Positions 46,610 through 58,830 are shown, numbered from the stretch's first letter. The stretch: 64,000 nt of DNA from Azorinus chamasolen (GCA_963576725.1 OY755238.1:30724145-30788144), one strand, 5' to 3'. Numbers and translations are program-made. The notes: generated from the sequence alone by a model not told the origin.

Positions 46610-47154
46610 TAAGTAGAACGTCATTTAATAGCATAGCAGATAGCTTCACGCAATAATGCTAGATGAAATCTGTTTTAATTGGTTCTATTGGCAACATGTG
46701 TATGGATTTGCAACATATCAAGGTTGTAGAAAGTGGACCAATCAATAGGGAATACAAGTTGGCTTCCTTTAAAAAGGAAGCCAATGAGAGGCCTGTAGCA
46801 ATTTATTTTGTCAAACAATTGCTATATACAGGGGCCATTTGACAAGGTGTTGGCACCGCATCGTAAGTAGCTTTCTATAAATACATGTAACTACATGTAT
46901 TGTGCATATCAAATACTACATGGGCTATAAATAGAACGAAGACGATGACTATCAAGCACCACTGCTGTAAATATTTTGATGGAATAACGGAAAAATCACC
47001 AATAGAAGTATACACATACGAACAAAAAAAAAAGAGATTTGGTTTTTGGGTAAACACCCACGCCAGGTCATACAAAGGGTGAACTTGAACAACAATTCCC
47101 AGCGACTTAGTCCACTTGAACACTGCCATCGATAAATAGCATTGATTTTATTAG

Positions 47155-47202
47155 TTGATTAATGACTATATCTACCACTTGAGAAACGAATTAGGTCGGG
47201 AA
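47155..47202 (+). CDS. Possible 48-base phase 0-0 exon
   Basis: Between acceptor GCATTGATTTTATTAG and donor GGGAA|GTAAGT, 16 codons read LINDYIYHLRNELGRE. It is compatible in phase with the anchor-like exon at 46.56 kb. Another phase-0 candidate starts at 48704 after ACCATAGTTTCAG (peptide LDYMSYNIKKINNEELKTMN), but it lacks a good donor. Chance cannot be excluded. Confidence 0.2.
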
Positions 47203-47959
47203 GTAAGTATTAATGGATAAAATGTAAATGCTTCCTTTCTACTCGCATGATAATTAGATTAAAACACTCTTAAAGGGGCGAGAACTGGCATTGACCTAAC
47301 AATTTGTTCAGCTCCATCGATTTATGAGTAGGTCAATCTAAACATAGAAACTGAGCCTACCGTTACTCGCATTTTATACGGAATGCATAATTCATAGCAC
47401 TTTGTTCTGGGATAAAATAGTTATGTACATGTATATCTATACTGCTAAAAGAATGAGCTCGAATTTCTGTCGGATTTGTCGTAAATACGGCACAACGTAC
47501 ATATTGGGTAATGTTATGTGCGGGTTGCTTACACATTGAAGTTGTGTTATTTAACATCGAAAAAGCATTAATATCAACAGTTTGGATACATACAGAGAAA
47601 TTCCCCTACATACAGAAATAGTAAATCTAAAAACGACTGGAAAATACCTTCCAAGGTGATTGACGATTGGTGAATATTCCGATGCGGACACAACACATTT
47701 TATGTTTTGTTTGTTTGTTTTGTTTGTTTTTTAGTATTTGTTGACAAAACACTTGACGTTTTGTGACTGTTTATACAGATAGACAAACTTATTTTGGAAC
47801 CCTTTTGAGTTGAATGTTTTATTTGTGTTACATACAATATATTTAAATTCAAATAGATCTTGGTATAAGCAGCCGTTGGGCGGATCTTTTTCTGTGCTAT
47901 TATAACATTATCTACTATGGTGTAAAGAAGTATATAAGATAAAAATGTTTACCCTTACA

Positions 47960-48185
47960 TAAACTAAGCTTTTAGAATCGTCAATTTGTGACGATTCTAA
48001 AGAGTGGTCACAACATAGGGTTTGATGGACGCATAACGGTTTTAGTTCTCGAAATACACCTTATCTGGGGACCTGCAAACAAGCTAATTATGTTTGATTT
48101 TGCCTCCCTATAACAACTCCCTCTGAACAACACATACAATATTCGTATCCCAAAGGGTGTCGTTGTAGAGATGGAGCACTGTATA
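47960..48185. mobile_element. Reverse partial copy of the 31.3-kb composite element
   Basis: PalD arms (TTTAGAATCGTCAATTTGTG, ACGATTCTAAAGAGTGG), then CAAGCTAATTATGTTTGATT, CCTATAACAACTCCCTC and GTGTCGTTGTAGAGATGGAG follow in the reverse order of the 31.3-kb copy. Confidence 0.65.
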
Positions 48186-48254
48186 TATCCTCATAGGAGG
48201 TGAACCTGTTGAACTCCTGATAGACAGAGCTTGTTTATCTTTAATTCTCAACAA

Positions 48255-48600
48255 TATTATCCTCCCAGATTCGGTAGAGTTCAAGCTCTCGATGTCACTT
48301 CAAGCGCTTGGACTCTGAAGGAGGGCGCCCGCCTAGCGCCAGCTAGCGCAAGCTAGCCTACTCGCGAGGTGTATCGCTTTGACATTCGCTTGTGGTTCCA
48401 AGACGGCTACCAACACGGTAACAGAAGCAACCGACTGGTAGAAAACAATCGTAATTAACAAACTGATGTTCTAGAACCCGACCGCAGATCGCGTTCAGCA
48501 GTGATACTTTTGCTCGGGCAAGCGCTCAATCAAGCGCCCGCGGTCCTGAACAGGCCTCCGGTCGTAGGTGTACTATATACACGTGGTCACAGTTTATACA
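48255..48600. other. GC- and CpG-richer island
   Basis: GAGGGCGCCCGCCTAGCGCC-AGCTAGCGCAAGC, ACTCGCGAGG and CAAGCGCCCGCGG stand out from the AT-rich flanks. It could be a 5' exon or promoter of the sulfotransferase gene, which starts its recognisable coding sequence 0.7 kb on. No ATG frame convinces me. Confidence 0.35.
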
Positions 48601-49285
48601 TATTATGACTTACATCATAGCCTATTTTTTGCGACCTTATGAACTGTTACCACTATGTTAAAGTTTCGAGAGTTCAACATCATGCAAGTGACCATAGTTT
48701 CAGTTGGATTATATGTCATACAACATCAAGAAAATCAACAACGAGGAGCTTAAGACGATGAATCTGACTTCAAACGTCACTATCTGGATTTAATTTCTGC
48801 AAGTTTGACGGAGAAACACTACACTCGGTGAATATCAAACAGCAGGTTTTCATCAATCGCATTGGATTCGAACATGCGTCACCTCTAAGGAAACACTCTA
48901 AAGAACATTGTTTATTTCCTAATCAAAAGTCACATTCTTTGTGTTGGTTAAAGCCTATTTGGTTAACATTGGACATTGAACTCGTATAATAGTCAATGCT
49001 TACTCCCTGCCGTCTGCTTACATTTCAAAACCATTAAACAATGAGAGCAATTTATTCGTTCAACACTTCATTTCAATGGGTTGGCTTTCTGTCGTTTTCG
49101 AAACCGACACTGGAAGTCTGCCAGTTTGTTTTTTGTGTTGAATGTCATCACACGTTAATCACAACTCATTTAATTCTGACATTTTAATTCACCTGCAAGC
49201 TATCGACGATGATTGCGAGCGATCTCTTTTTACTCTACTTTTATCATTTAAGTTAATCGTGCATTTGTTGCTGTGTCTGTTTCAG

Positions 49286-49403
49286 ATTGTGTTCTGTATG
49301 GATCTACTCATACACAGGCATGCATCTGATCGAACAACTGCCCTCGAGCGTTAGGAAATTGTTGCCCCATGAAGAATTTTCAAATCGAACAACCTTCAAT
49401 TTG
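49286..49403 (+). CDS. Carbohydrate sulfotransferase, penultimate exon (stem/N-terminal region)
   Basis: Acceptor TTGTTGCTGTGTCTGTTTCAG opens a 118-base exon in phase 2; it ends TTG|GTATGA in phase 0 and joins directly to the phase-0 exon at 50301. The 39 codons read SVWIYSYTGMHLIEQLPSSV, then RKLLPHEEFSNRTTFNL. This has the look of the lumenal stem that precedes the catalytic domain in HNK-1/chondroitin-type sulfotransferases, with one N-glycosylation sequon (NRT). The membrane anchor must lie in exons further left. A tempting one at about 46559-46609 reads MVIIVTYVAFIIILSTS|GTAAGT, but it leaves in phase 0, so another exon would be needed between them (see 47155-47202 and 48704). Confidence 0.55.
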
Positions 49404-49811
49404 GTATGAAAAAGGTTATTTATTTGATTGCGGGAAACGAGTCTTCTGGCAGTGGAGTACCGGTATCCATTTGAACGGGGTTCTCTGTTTTAAGCAACCA
49501 CTTGCTTCTATAGCCCCGATAATCGGCCTCTAATGCGACCACTTAATGAACAAACATGACTGTCTTCATAAGCACGTGGTTGCTTAATACAGGGCGAAAG
49601 TTATGCAGAAAGCTCCTATATGAGCAATTACCTGTCGTAATAATTCAAACAATTAACATTTTAACTCTACCTTATGTTGAAAAACTAACGTCTACCCAAT
49701 CTTATATTCTGAACATTTCACTGACGATTCCAATTCAATCGAACCTTTGTTGATCAAACGAGTATGTGTGTTTTGTATGTGGTGTTTCATACAGGTACTT
49801 TATACCATTAA

Positions 49812-50039
49812 TTAACCCTTTCCTCCATAAGTACGCCTTTCTACGCCTCTGTAATAACCTCTTCTCGAAACCATTGTGATAAACAGAGCATTTGCTCCTA
49901 TAGGGGCATATGCTTTATTTATCACAATGATTTTAAACTACATAATGCTAAAGTTTTACTTTTCTCTAGTAAATGCTTCTTTTGAGTAGATTCAATCAAA
50001 ATGGTTGGGTCTAAAAAAGCCTATGAAGTAAAAGGTTAA
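49812..50039. mobile_element. TTAA-type miniature element with PalH palindrome, in the sulfotransferase intron
   Basis: TTAACCCTTTCCTCCATAAG and CTATGAAGTAAAAGGTTAA are the ends. The hairpin is GAAACCATTGTGATAAACAG..GCTCCTATAGGGGC and complement (49868-49933). It sits between the last two sulfotransferase exons. Confidence 0.75.
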
Positions 50040-50300
50040 CACATCGAGTTCATTGTAGTCGCACCTGTATCCAAACCGTTTGCAAATACCGGACGAGACA
50101 CATTTAGCGTGAGAAGAGTTAATACTTTTCTTGGTTAATTTATAGGCAAATATCAGACCATTAAGACTATTGATTTTAAACTGAGGATATATATGGCCAC
50201 AGAAACGGAAACTAATATAACTATAGTCAGTCCAGATGAAGGTCTCAGCTCTCGAGCAGGGGTCAATATATTTCAATGTTAGATTTTTGTTACATTTCAG

Positions 50301-51026
50301 ACCTTTTCCAGTTTAGCCATGATACAAAGAAAACAATTCGTTATGGACAGATGCAAGGAGGTTAGAAATTGGCCAGGTTTTAGGCCCAACAAAATTCGAG
50401 ATGTCGGTGTACTGTTAGATAAAAACTCCCACCTGATAGCCTGTAACAACGCTAAAGTAGGTTCCACCACCATAAGTTTCATCATGCACCAGCTCAACAA
50501 TAAAACTGCTGTGGGAAGATGCCTAAACTATAGAAGATTCAGGAACGACGTGCTTGCCCACACTTTGCCGGTCGAGACAGTAAACGCATTTCCTTACGCA
50601 CCATTTATGTTCGTGCGAGATCCACTTGAGCGACTTTTATCCGCGTACCTAGACAACAAAGGTGTGGCAATAATTGGCGGCGAAAAGGTTCCCTTTCCCC
50701 AATTTCTGACCAACATTCTGAACACAAGTGAAGCCCGTGTTAATAATCATCACATGGCATACTACGACCGTTGTTCACCATGTAACGTAGAATATAATTA
50801 CTTTGGCACTATGGAAACGTTTCACGAAGACCTGAAGTTTATCCTGCAGAAATCACGCATATATATAGACATACCGCATCAAAACTTAAAATCTAAAAAT
50901 AGGGATAATGTTGATATGGCCATCAGAAATGTGCCACAACATCTGAAACACAAAATATGGGAAAGGTTCTTTTTAGATTACTACATATTTGGGTACCCTT
51001 ACCCCAAAACCGAAACTCGACCGTGA
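50301..51026 (+). CDS. Carbohydrate sulfotransferase, terminal exon with catalytic domain (CHST8-14/HNK-1 ST type)
   Basis: The exon starts after acceptor GTTACATTTCAG and runs 241 codons to TGA at 51024; AATAAA is at 51312-51317. The protein would move sulfate from PAPS to a glycan in the Golgi lumen (Sulfotransfer_2 family). Visible motifs: the 5'-phosphosulfate loop CNNAKVGSTT at exon residues 48-57, and the 3'-phosphate site FVRDPLERLLSAY at 104-116. The C-terminal DRCSPCNVEYNYFGTMETF at 156-174 matches the family's 'LCSPC..DYD..G..ET' block. It then ends in an aromatic DYYIFGYPY. The usual 'K.G.T/S' and 'R.P.ER..SAY' residues are intact, so it looks active. The fragment is shorter than the roughly 350-400 residues of the full family because the anchor exons are missing. 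The Met at 50319 is internal; six in-frame codons precede it. Confidence 0.85.
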   Translation, partial: TFSSLAMIQRKQFVMDRCKEVRNWPGFRPNKIRDVGVLLDKNSHLIACNNAKVGSTTISFIMHQLNNKTAVGRCLNYRRFRNDVLAHTLPVETVNAFPYAPFMFVRDPLERLLSAYLDNKGVAIIGGEKVPFPQFLTNILNTSEARVNNHHMAYYDRCSPCNVEYNYFGTMETFHEDLKFILQKSRIYIDIPHQNLKSKNRDNVDMAIRNVPQHLKHKIWERFFLDYYIFGYPYPKTETRP

Positions 51027-52439
51027 GTCACAATGTTACAAGCACCCAGTGCAGTCAACAGAACGATTAATGTCATGGTAGAAATTCCATAATTAGATAT
51101 GACCACAGGGGTATGCAAAAGTATATTCTACAATGTCTGAACTCCAAATGGGACATTCACACTAACAGCTTTAACTTTGCATTAAGACACCATGATGCGT
51201 AACGTATCAGTAACCCATCTGTAAAGTGTTAGTAAACATTACTGATGCCATTAGAAATGCTGTAGTTTGGATGTTGTATACCTCTCAACATAATTAATTC
51301 ACATTGTGCTGAATAAAACATCTACTCATTCTCTGATTTGTTGACTTTTCTCTGACCACTGATTCGATCAAACATTTGAAAAACTATTGACCGGGTTACA
51401 AACAGCTTGGACTGTGGTGAATGCCGTGTTACTGGAGATCTGAATCCAAGCTGTTTGCAAATGCCAGTCGAAATGTGCTTAGCATAAGAATAGTAAAGAA
51501 TTACGGGCATGGTGCTCATAACCACATACTTCTACATTCAGGGAAGTAGATAAGTTGCTTACTGATCTATCAATACTCATTGTCTAACAGCCAACTCAAG
51601 TGATGTTGCACTCAGGGCCGACAAGGAGCTGATCAGACCTTGAATTGATTGGCTATTTAGAGGTACACCTTCACATCTTACACCGACTGTACCAAAACAT
51701 GGTGTATAAAATAGGAAATTGAACTTGGTGTTCTGAAGCATTCTGAGGCAATCATAACATTCAAGTTCATTGAGTACTGTTCTTGTGTACGGATAATAAA
51801 AAGCCACACATTACACATACATCGCGGATTTGTTTAAGCCATTGTGTACTTAATTTGAATGGCATATCCATTGTTTGATTACATAATCCTTTCAATACCA
51901 AAGAGTACAAACCCTGATAAAAGTATATTTCTAGAGGATGTACATTATATTCGTTCACCGCATCTTGTATATTTTAGATATTAAAAACCATCCTTTGAGC
52001 CGGTGACTTGCAATATACATGACACAATTCATAGTTGACGTAATGTTGGCATGCACATCACATTTATGTATCTTGAATCAGCAAATATATCCTTTAATAT
52101 TTTATATAGATCAAATAACCCGACACCCCAGGCAATTTCCTTTAAACGGTGCAGACCCTGATCAAAACCGACTCATTCAGGAGTATGAGCCTTCTAATGT
52201 GGTGTTACATTATTTGCTCGGGTAAATGGATGATGTATAATTGGTATAAATACCACTAGATTCATACCAGACTGACTTCGAAATTTTCAAGTTTGACATG
52301 CCAAACCGACATCCTCGCCAAGTTCCTGGGACTGGTCAGATCATGAATGTGCTGGCTGCCTAGCTTTTCTTAATCGGTAAACCTACACATCTTACACGGA
52401 CTGTAGCCAAAAACGTTTGATAGGCTTAGGCAGAGAACT

Positions 52440-52850
52440 TGGTGTAATCGTTATTGTCCGGACTAATCGGTTGCCCATGCATCATGGACTGAAATGGGCA
52501 AATTCTTAATAGTTTATACGCAATGGTCGGTTGACTGTGCTTATGTATCATGGTCCTAGCTTTGCAAACTTGTAGCTGTTTGTCCGCACTGATCAGTGGC
52601 TCATGCATATTGGTCTAGATTGGGCATATTCCTAAAATTTCGTCCGCACTGATCGGTTATTCTCGATTCGTTGTCTGAGCTGTGCAAATTCCTGTCGGTT
52701 TGTCCGCACTGATCGGATATTCACGATGCGTGGTCTAAGCTGAACTAATTCCTGACGGTTTGTCCGCACTGATTCGTGGTCTGAGCTGTGCAATTTCCTA
52801 ACATTTTGCTCGCAATAATCGGTGGCATATTCATCATGGTCTGAGTTTGA
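52440..52850 (+). repeat. Degenerate 60-bp minisatellite, about seven units
   Basis: TGTCCGCACTGATCGG recurs exactly 60 bases apart at 52581, 52641, 52701 and 52761, with diverged units near 52455, 52519 and 52807. Confidence 0.8.
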
Positions 52851-52887
52851 CAAAGTTGTACTGTTTTCATATTAACCACATACCTAA

Positions 52888-53119
52888 TTAACCCTTTCAC
52901 CGCCAATGTCGCATAAATGCATTACAAAAAATAGTGCAGTCCCAGATCAGACGCCGCCTTGAAAAGGCGGCGTCTGATAAGGGACTTCGGTTTATTGTCT
53001 CAATTTCTGTATATGTGCTTTATGCCTGTGAAATTTTGGTTTATTTATCACCGAAGGATTTAGTATCATTCGATTGCAGACGACAATAATTATTAGAAAC
53101 TTGGCACCGAAAGGGTTAA
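52888..53119. mobile_element. TTAA-type miniature element with near-perfect PalG palindrome
   Basis: TTAACCCTTTCACCGCCAAT and CTTGGCACCGAAAGGGTTAA are the ends. The hairpin at 52934-52986 is almost perfect. Confidence 0.8.
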
Positions 53120-53724
53120 TTTCGAATTATTAGAGATGTAGATTGAATGATTAATGTAAGAAATAATGGCATCATAAATGTTAAATAGTTGATGTTTAGA
53201 ATGTCATATTGATGCACGAGGTCTTGCCATAGCTGAAAACACAGAGACAAATCTTAATAATCAGGTAAGCAACGAGAGCAGACCCTGATCAAATGGCTTA
53301 TACAGTAGTCATCTGATTTGGTTCTACTTTGCTTGAAAAATCATCGTACATATTTAGAACCTTTTTGACTCAACGTGGAATTGATCTTGATCCAAATACT
53401 CCGATAACGGGATTTAATTTAACCAACTCATATACTCTGTTTGCCCATAAAATTATGTTATCTGATCCTATAGTTTCTGTATTATCCCATTGAACAACAT
53501 TGTAAACATTGATTATACAACCATTATTCTATGATATTCATATAAGAACTAATGACATCATAAATATTGATAGGAATATTTTTTGTAATGACACTTGAGC
53601 ACAGGAAAGTTTCACCATGGAAGTAACTGTACAAGAAGAATTATATTATTTCATACGCAAACAGAAAAAAAACAAATCAGAGAACACCAGCAGGCGCTGT
53701 CCGATCGGGATCTAATCTGTTTGC

Positions 53725-54540
53725 AAATTTTACAAATTCCCTCTCTATGGATTCTCCAACTTGCTTGTATCACAGGTGACGTCACGAACCAAGAGAGATT
53801 ATCGAGTAGCTCATTGTAAGAAGGCACGGTACGCAGTACATTAAAACACCTATTCAATCAAACTTAAGTGATTACAGACGCTGCGGTATTCTTTGCATGG
53901 GAACAATATTTTGAAAAATCAAATTTATGATATTTGGCATAAAATAACAGGTCTAGTAGAAAAAGGGATAGCACTTTCTAGTGAGTTATTCAGTTGCAGA
54001 TGACTATTCGGTCGTTTTCGGCTGTGCTTATCAAACTGACCACTCGGAGTTGCTTCCGAAGTTATAGTTGTGATTACCTAATCGCTTGCATATGGTCATC
54101 CGACGCGCACTTCTTTATTAATTGAGTAATTGCCTCTGGGATAATACTTTCATAAATATTATGGTCACGTGATTTCGTCATGTTACTACTATTTGTATAT
54201 CCGCGCACTCTCCTTACACATGACTACATTTTGTTGACTTTCTAACACAAGCTAAACCACAGCTAACATTACGAAGCGTTTTCATGTCACAAATAGCATA
54301 CTTTGATCGATTCCAGATGTCATGTTAATAAACGCCTTTTGAATCAATCTAATGCACGTCAATCACTTGTACTAGACTGTCAAGCGGGATTGCGGTTGTC
54401 AGGTAGGTGGGTGTAGCATGTGACGCGAGAATACGACATCTAACTTACGCAAAGAATACAAAAAGGGTAAGAACATGTAGATGTCAGTGTTTAATTAACT
54501 GTATACTATCAGAATTGGACGAAAACAAATTAATGAAACC
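53725..54540. other. Nothing recognised
   Basis: Unique-looking, mixed composition, no exon-like frame with splice sites. Confidence 0.5.
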
Positions 54541-54552
54541 GGAAAACTTCCT

Positions 54553-54788
54553 TTAACCCTTCGCTTGCTATTCACGTCAATATACCTATCTGTAAATAGT
54601 GAAGACCCAGATGAGACAGCTCCTGCAGGGTATGTACTATTTACAAGTTGATTGTGCAACTAGTGCACTCCACAGCAGTGATTGCACAGCGAAGTACTTA
54701 TACACAGTGAAGATATATGTAATTATACAACAGGGCATGGGTAAAGAAGGAAAAATGTATTTTAAAAGTTCAGTAAGCGAAGGGTTAA
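54553..54788. mobile_element. TTAA-type miniature element with collapsed PalI palindrome
   Basis: Ends match the other PalI copies (TTAACCCTTCGCTTGCTATT; GTAAGCGAAGGGTTAA). The right arm of the hairpin lost about 20 bases at the tip (CTCCTGCAGGGTATGTACTA). Confidence 0.75.
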
Positions 54789-54789
54789 T

Positions 54790-55255
54790 GCAGAATCAAC
54801 CTCCATGATATGGTATAAGATGATATACATGCAGATGGGTTATTTCCGTTAGTTTGATAGCAAACCTTTAGCCAGCCGCTAGCTCTTATATTTACCAAAC
54901 TTAACCTATATCGCACTATAATGCAAATAAGGCCTGCTGAACCCTTATACGTTATAATATTTACCTGCATTCGTTTCGTTCGAATATTCAAGTCACTACT
55001 AACTGGAGTGTCAACTAACTTGGCGTCTCATCTGGATCCAATGTGTTTGCAATTGCATGTAAGGTTACGCGTAGCAAGATAATGATTATAATTCAGTAGA
55101 ACCTGTCTGAAGCGGTCATACATTTATTGAATATAGGAGTCTTCAAAAGCAGGTGGTTGTTTTATGCAAGGATAAGGTAATGCCGAAAGCTCCTATAGGA
55201 GTTTTCTGCATTACTTTTGGCTAACACAAAGCTACCATCTGTCTCATAGACCAAT
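54790..55255 (+). repeat. Paralogous block B with one 67-bp unit and a PalC element
   Basis: The same order as 37620-38750 (flank, unit, CAGTAGAACCTGTCTGAAGC, PalC hairpin), but without tandem expansion. Confidence 0.7.
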
Positions 55256-55835
55256 CATTTAACATTGTACTTTATTAATGCATTTAACACTTTGAGTACC
55301 GAATTGTCAAAGTAGAATAGAACATCACTGTTTAAAAGTAGAACTCAATCAGTATAAAAAGGTAGAGTTTGTGCGACAATTTTGAATTATAAACAGTGCA
55401 GACCCTGGTCAGAGATCTCCTGTAGGAGCCCCCTGATCTCGATCTACACGGTTTACAAATGATATACAACTCGTTTCCCGCTTTCAACGTGTTCACACAG
55501 AGCAATAATACTAACAGTTTTATTTCTCCACCAAACCCTTTGTAGGGAATATGCCGCTTGCAGACTATTTTGTATTGGATTTAGAAACATAACCATGCCG
55601 CCTTAAATAATGTGAAAATAGGAGTGTCTATCTGAGCAACAGATAAACGTGAGTACTAAAAAGAACTAAAATCTCTTTGAGACGATTCTAAAGAGTGGTC
55701 ACAACAAAGGATTTGGTGGAGAAATGAAAAGTATTCTTGAAAATGTTTTAATTTACGAATCATATCTTGTTCTCTTACTCAATGTTATATGCGACCAGAG
55801 TAGTCTTATGTCATTTTGACCCTTTATCTGATGAA

Positions 55836-55935
55836 TATTCTTGTCAGAAATAACGATAAAATTCTTGTCAGAAAAAATCGACAAAATTCTTGTCAGAAAT
55901 AACGAGAAACGTATTGTCAGAAATAACGAGAAAAT
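55836..55935 (+). repeat. 25-bp tandem repeat x 4
   Basis: ATTCTTGTCAGAAATAACGA-GAAA repeats four times. Confidence 0.8.
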
Positions 55936-55969
55936 TAATATTAATTACATGACTACACTTTAACTTCGA

Positions 55970-56290
55970 TATATCGATTTGGATAATCCGAACATCGTGA
56001 TAACTCGAAGTAAACGTTCGGTCCTTCAAACATTTTCAGTACAAACTATTTCTAAAATGTATCATTAAGTATATCTATAACCCCAATGTCATGATACAGC
56101 TTCATGCAGGTCAAAAGTAATGCTGAAAGCTCCTATAGGAGCTTTCAGTATTACATTAGACCTGCATAAAGCTGATAACTGGAGAGAGGTTGATCAGATT
56201 AGAAATCGGATAACCCATACTTCTGTTATCTCCAAGCAATTTGCACGTTCCCTTAAAGTCGATATATTGAAGTTCAACATAGTGCCATAT
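55970..56290. mobile_element. PalJ (pogo/Tigger-like) element with hairpin core
   Basis: TTTAACTTCGATATATCGAT and AGTCGATATATTGAAGTTCA are the ends. The hairpin AGGTCAAAAGTAATGCTGAA, tip AGCTCCTATAGGAGCT and complement lies at 56107-56167. A decayed relative is at 63335-63550. Confidence 0.7.
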
Positions 56291-56814
56291 AAACACAGGA
56301 TATTTTCTATGGTAGATCAAATGTATATTATGTACAGGAAAGTATTGATTTTGCTAGGCCGACTATTTGGAGTCTGTTTATAATATTTTAATCTAGCGGT
56401 GTAGATTCCAATGCAAATCTCTTTTCAATCACTTGTCTCAGCAAACTGACATCAACATATTAGGACTTCTTCATCCCCAGTAGTATTTAATAAAAGTTAC
56501 ATTCATTGGATGAAGAATGATAACAATTACTATTTTTCCTAATAGCACAGTTTTTCTTCCTTTTTTTCCCTCGTATATTGTTTGTTTGTAAATATATGTA
56601 TTTGCTAATTTGATTATTTATATATATATATGTATTTTGTACATATCGGTGGTTACATGCAAGACTGTACTAAATGCAAATACAAAACATTCACCGAGTA
56701 GTCTTACACGCATCCTTCGACGTGTATGTCTGTTTACAATTATTTAATTTAGCGGTGTAGTTTCTTTTTAAACACTTATCTCAGCAAACTATCACCGCTC
56801 ATTCAAATTAATAT

Positions 56815-56915
56815 TGACATAAACTTTATGAACAGACTCAATCAAACCGAGTGTTCAATTTTCTCTTTTTGTGTTGCAATTTTTGCTCTCGGGGGATCAC
56901 CTCCCTTCAGAATTT
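56815..56915 (+). repeat. R1 dispersed repeat, right end only
   Basis: It matches the GAACAGACTCAATCAAACCGAGT through CGGGGGATCACCTCCCTTCAG part of R1; the left half is absent. Confidence 0.55.
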
Positions 56916-57285
56916 ATATTGGCAAGCAAGTGTGCGTGCTTGCAAGCATGTGCGTGTGTATGGATAACATGTGGGTTTTGTATGTTTTTAATCTAAAAAT
57001 GTTTCCAAATGTTAACAAATTTTACCGTGAACTTACTGATCTACACCAAGGTTTCATTCATAACTATTCTAATATATATAGGCGCATGGTCATGGGGGCT
57101 TCTGATGAAGGTCTCTAATCCCATGTGTTAATATTGTCATTGTTTTTACTGCAGGCGTAGTTAGGTTATTTCTATATTAGATACATTATGCATTTTCTGT
57201 AAATATCTGTACATTATAATATATTTGAGGGCAACAAGGGAGATTAGTTGCTTGTCTGTACTAATTGTGTTACTCTTTTAAAGTC

Positions 57286-57309
57286 TTTATTATTATTATT
57301 ATTATTATT
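57286..57309 (+). repeat. (TTA)n microsatellite
   Basis: Eight TTA units. Confidence 0.9.
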
Positions 57310-57362
57310 CAATTAGCAAACAGGCTAGACCCTGATCAGAAAGCATTTGATCTAGATATAGA

Positions 57363-57500
57363 GAATAATAGGTTAGTGCCGTAGATGGGACGCTTTATCC
57401 GACGAGGGGAGAAAACGTTGAGGCGAGGCTTGCCGAGCCTCAACTGTTTTCTCTCCGAGTCGGATAAAGGCGTCCCATCTACGACACTAACCTATTATTC
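57363..57500. mobile_element. 138-bp imperfect palindrome
   Basis: GAATAATAGGTTAGTGCCGT-AGATGGGACGC and TCCCATCTACGACACTAACC-TATTATTC face each other; inner arms GAGAAAACGTTGAGGCGAGG and its complement surround TTGCC. It is unlike PalA to PalJ. Confidence 0.7.
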
Positions 57501-58020
57501 GATTTATCCAGTCAATATAGTTAAATGTCTTTTTTATAGACTAATAACACTCTTGAAATAATTTACATTGAAAATGCAGTTTTTCGATCAACGGATCCCT
57601 CCATTTTCACTTCCATTTAGACGTAAATAGATCTAATGAGCTACCGCAGAGGAATATAGTTTCGATACTTGTATTACTAGAAGGGAAACGTGGTTGAATT
57701 TGAAAAATAAGATGATTTGAATCGAGGGTCGATAAGTTATTTAAAACAGACATGATCTATATTCTTTGTTCAAATTCGAGTTTCTATTTTTAGATTCTAC
57801 CTAACGTCACTCAGAAATCGATGGAACTGAACAGGCTATATTTAGGTTTATTACTATCACCGCCCCTGTAAGAGTTTATCAATCAAATAATCATGAGAGT
57901 GAAAAGAAAACATTTACTATTTATCTGTCAATCTTTGCTTCCAGGTTTGATTTTATCAAAAACGGGTTTTACCAGCGGTGGATTAAATTAATAAAAGTGA
58001 TAAATCAACATCATTTTGTA
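57500..58020. other. Nothing recognised
   Basis: Unique-looking AT-rich DNA between the 138-bp palindrome and the tRNA-like sequence. Confidence 0.5.
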
Positions 58021-58023
58021 TGT

Positions 58024-58118
58024 GGCCTCAGTGGCGTAATCGGTAAGGGCGACGTCTCTAGAGAGATTAGAATTAGTTTTTGTAGGATCAGGCGCGGGTT
58101 CGAATCCAGCTGTAGCCA
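58024..58118 (+). tRNA. tRNA-like sequence (degenerate tRNA or SINE head)
   Basis: It has an A box GTGGCGTAATCGG and a B box GGGTTCGAATCC. The 5' end GGCCTCA pairs 5 of 7 with TGTAGCC at the 3' end, followed by discriminator A, and the T stem pairs 4 of 5. At 95 bases it is too long for a plain tRNA, and I cannot draw a good anticodon stem; an intron, an insertion or SINE origin would explain that. Isotype not assigned. Confidence 0.45.
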
Positions 58119-58469
58119 ATTATTTTTATTTTTTCTCATTTGAATAATTCTTCTGGTGACCAAATAGATCTGTTAGATCTATTCCATCAACATGTTTATG
58201 AATGTTTACAGAAAACTAAAATAGTTCCATGGTTATAGAATCATTACGCTTATCTACTAACCTAATAAACCTTCCACTACCGGAAGTAACCAAATAAACC
58301 TAAGTTTATTTGCACCCCCTTTATTATGTCACTAGAGAAGCCTGGTGACTGGATAAAAACTGTTTGCATAAGTCGTCAAAATGCGCCACTATTAGATTCA
58401 TGGATATGCCTAGTGACTTTTCCCTTCAAATCATGATGTAAATGTTTCCTTTAGTATAGATGAAAAATT

Positions 58470-58830
58470 AGTAAAGTTAAGCAGGAACAGACACACATAA
58501 AACGCCACCACCACTAAAACACCGATAGAAAGTAAGCAACGCGAATACACAACCACACACACACACACACGCGCGCACACAAACACACAGGATGAAAATT
58601 TAAAAAATGAACAAACACACAAGAACAAAGACAAAACAAACATGAACAAACACACAAGTACAAAAATACAAATACAACAAACAAACATCAAAAAACAAGA
58701 ACTAACCGCCTTGGAACGACCACTGTGGATTTAAACCGGTTTACGGAAATCCTAACGTCACACTTATCTCAAAGTCACCCTAGCTTAACAAACAGTGTAA
58801 TTAAAGGTATACCCCCATAACATAGAAGAC
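58470..58830 (+). repeat. A-rich dispersed repeat R2, near complete
   Basis: It shares AACCGCCTTGGAACGACCAC, GGTTTACGGAAATCCTAACG and CATAGAAGACGGTAAACAC with 8300-8640. It includes a short (CA)n(CG)n run at 58554-58580. Confidence 0.65.
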
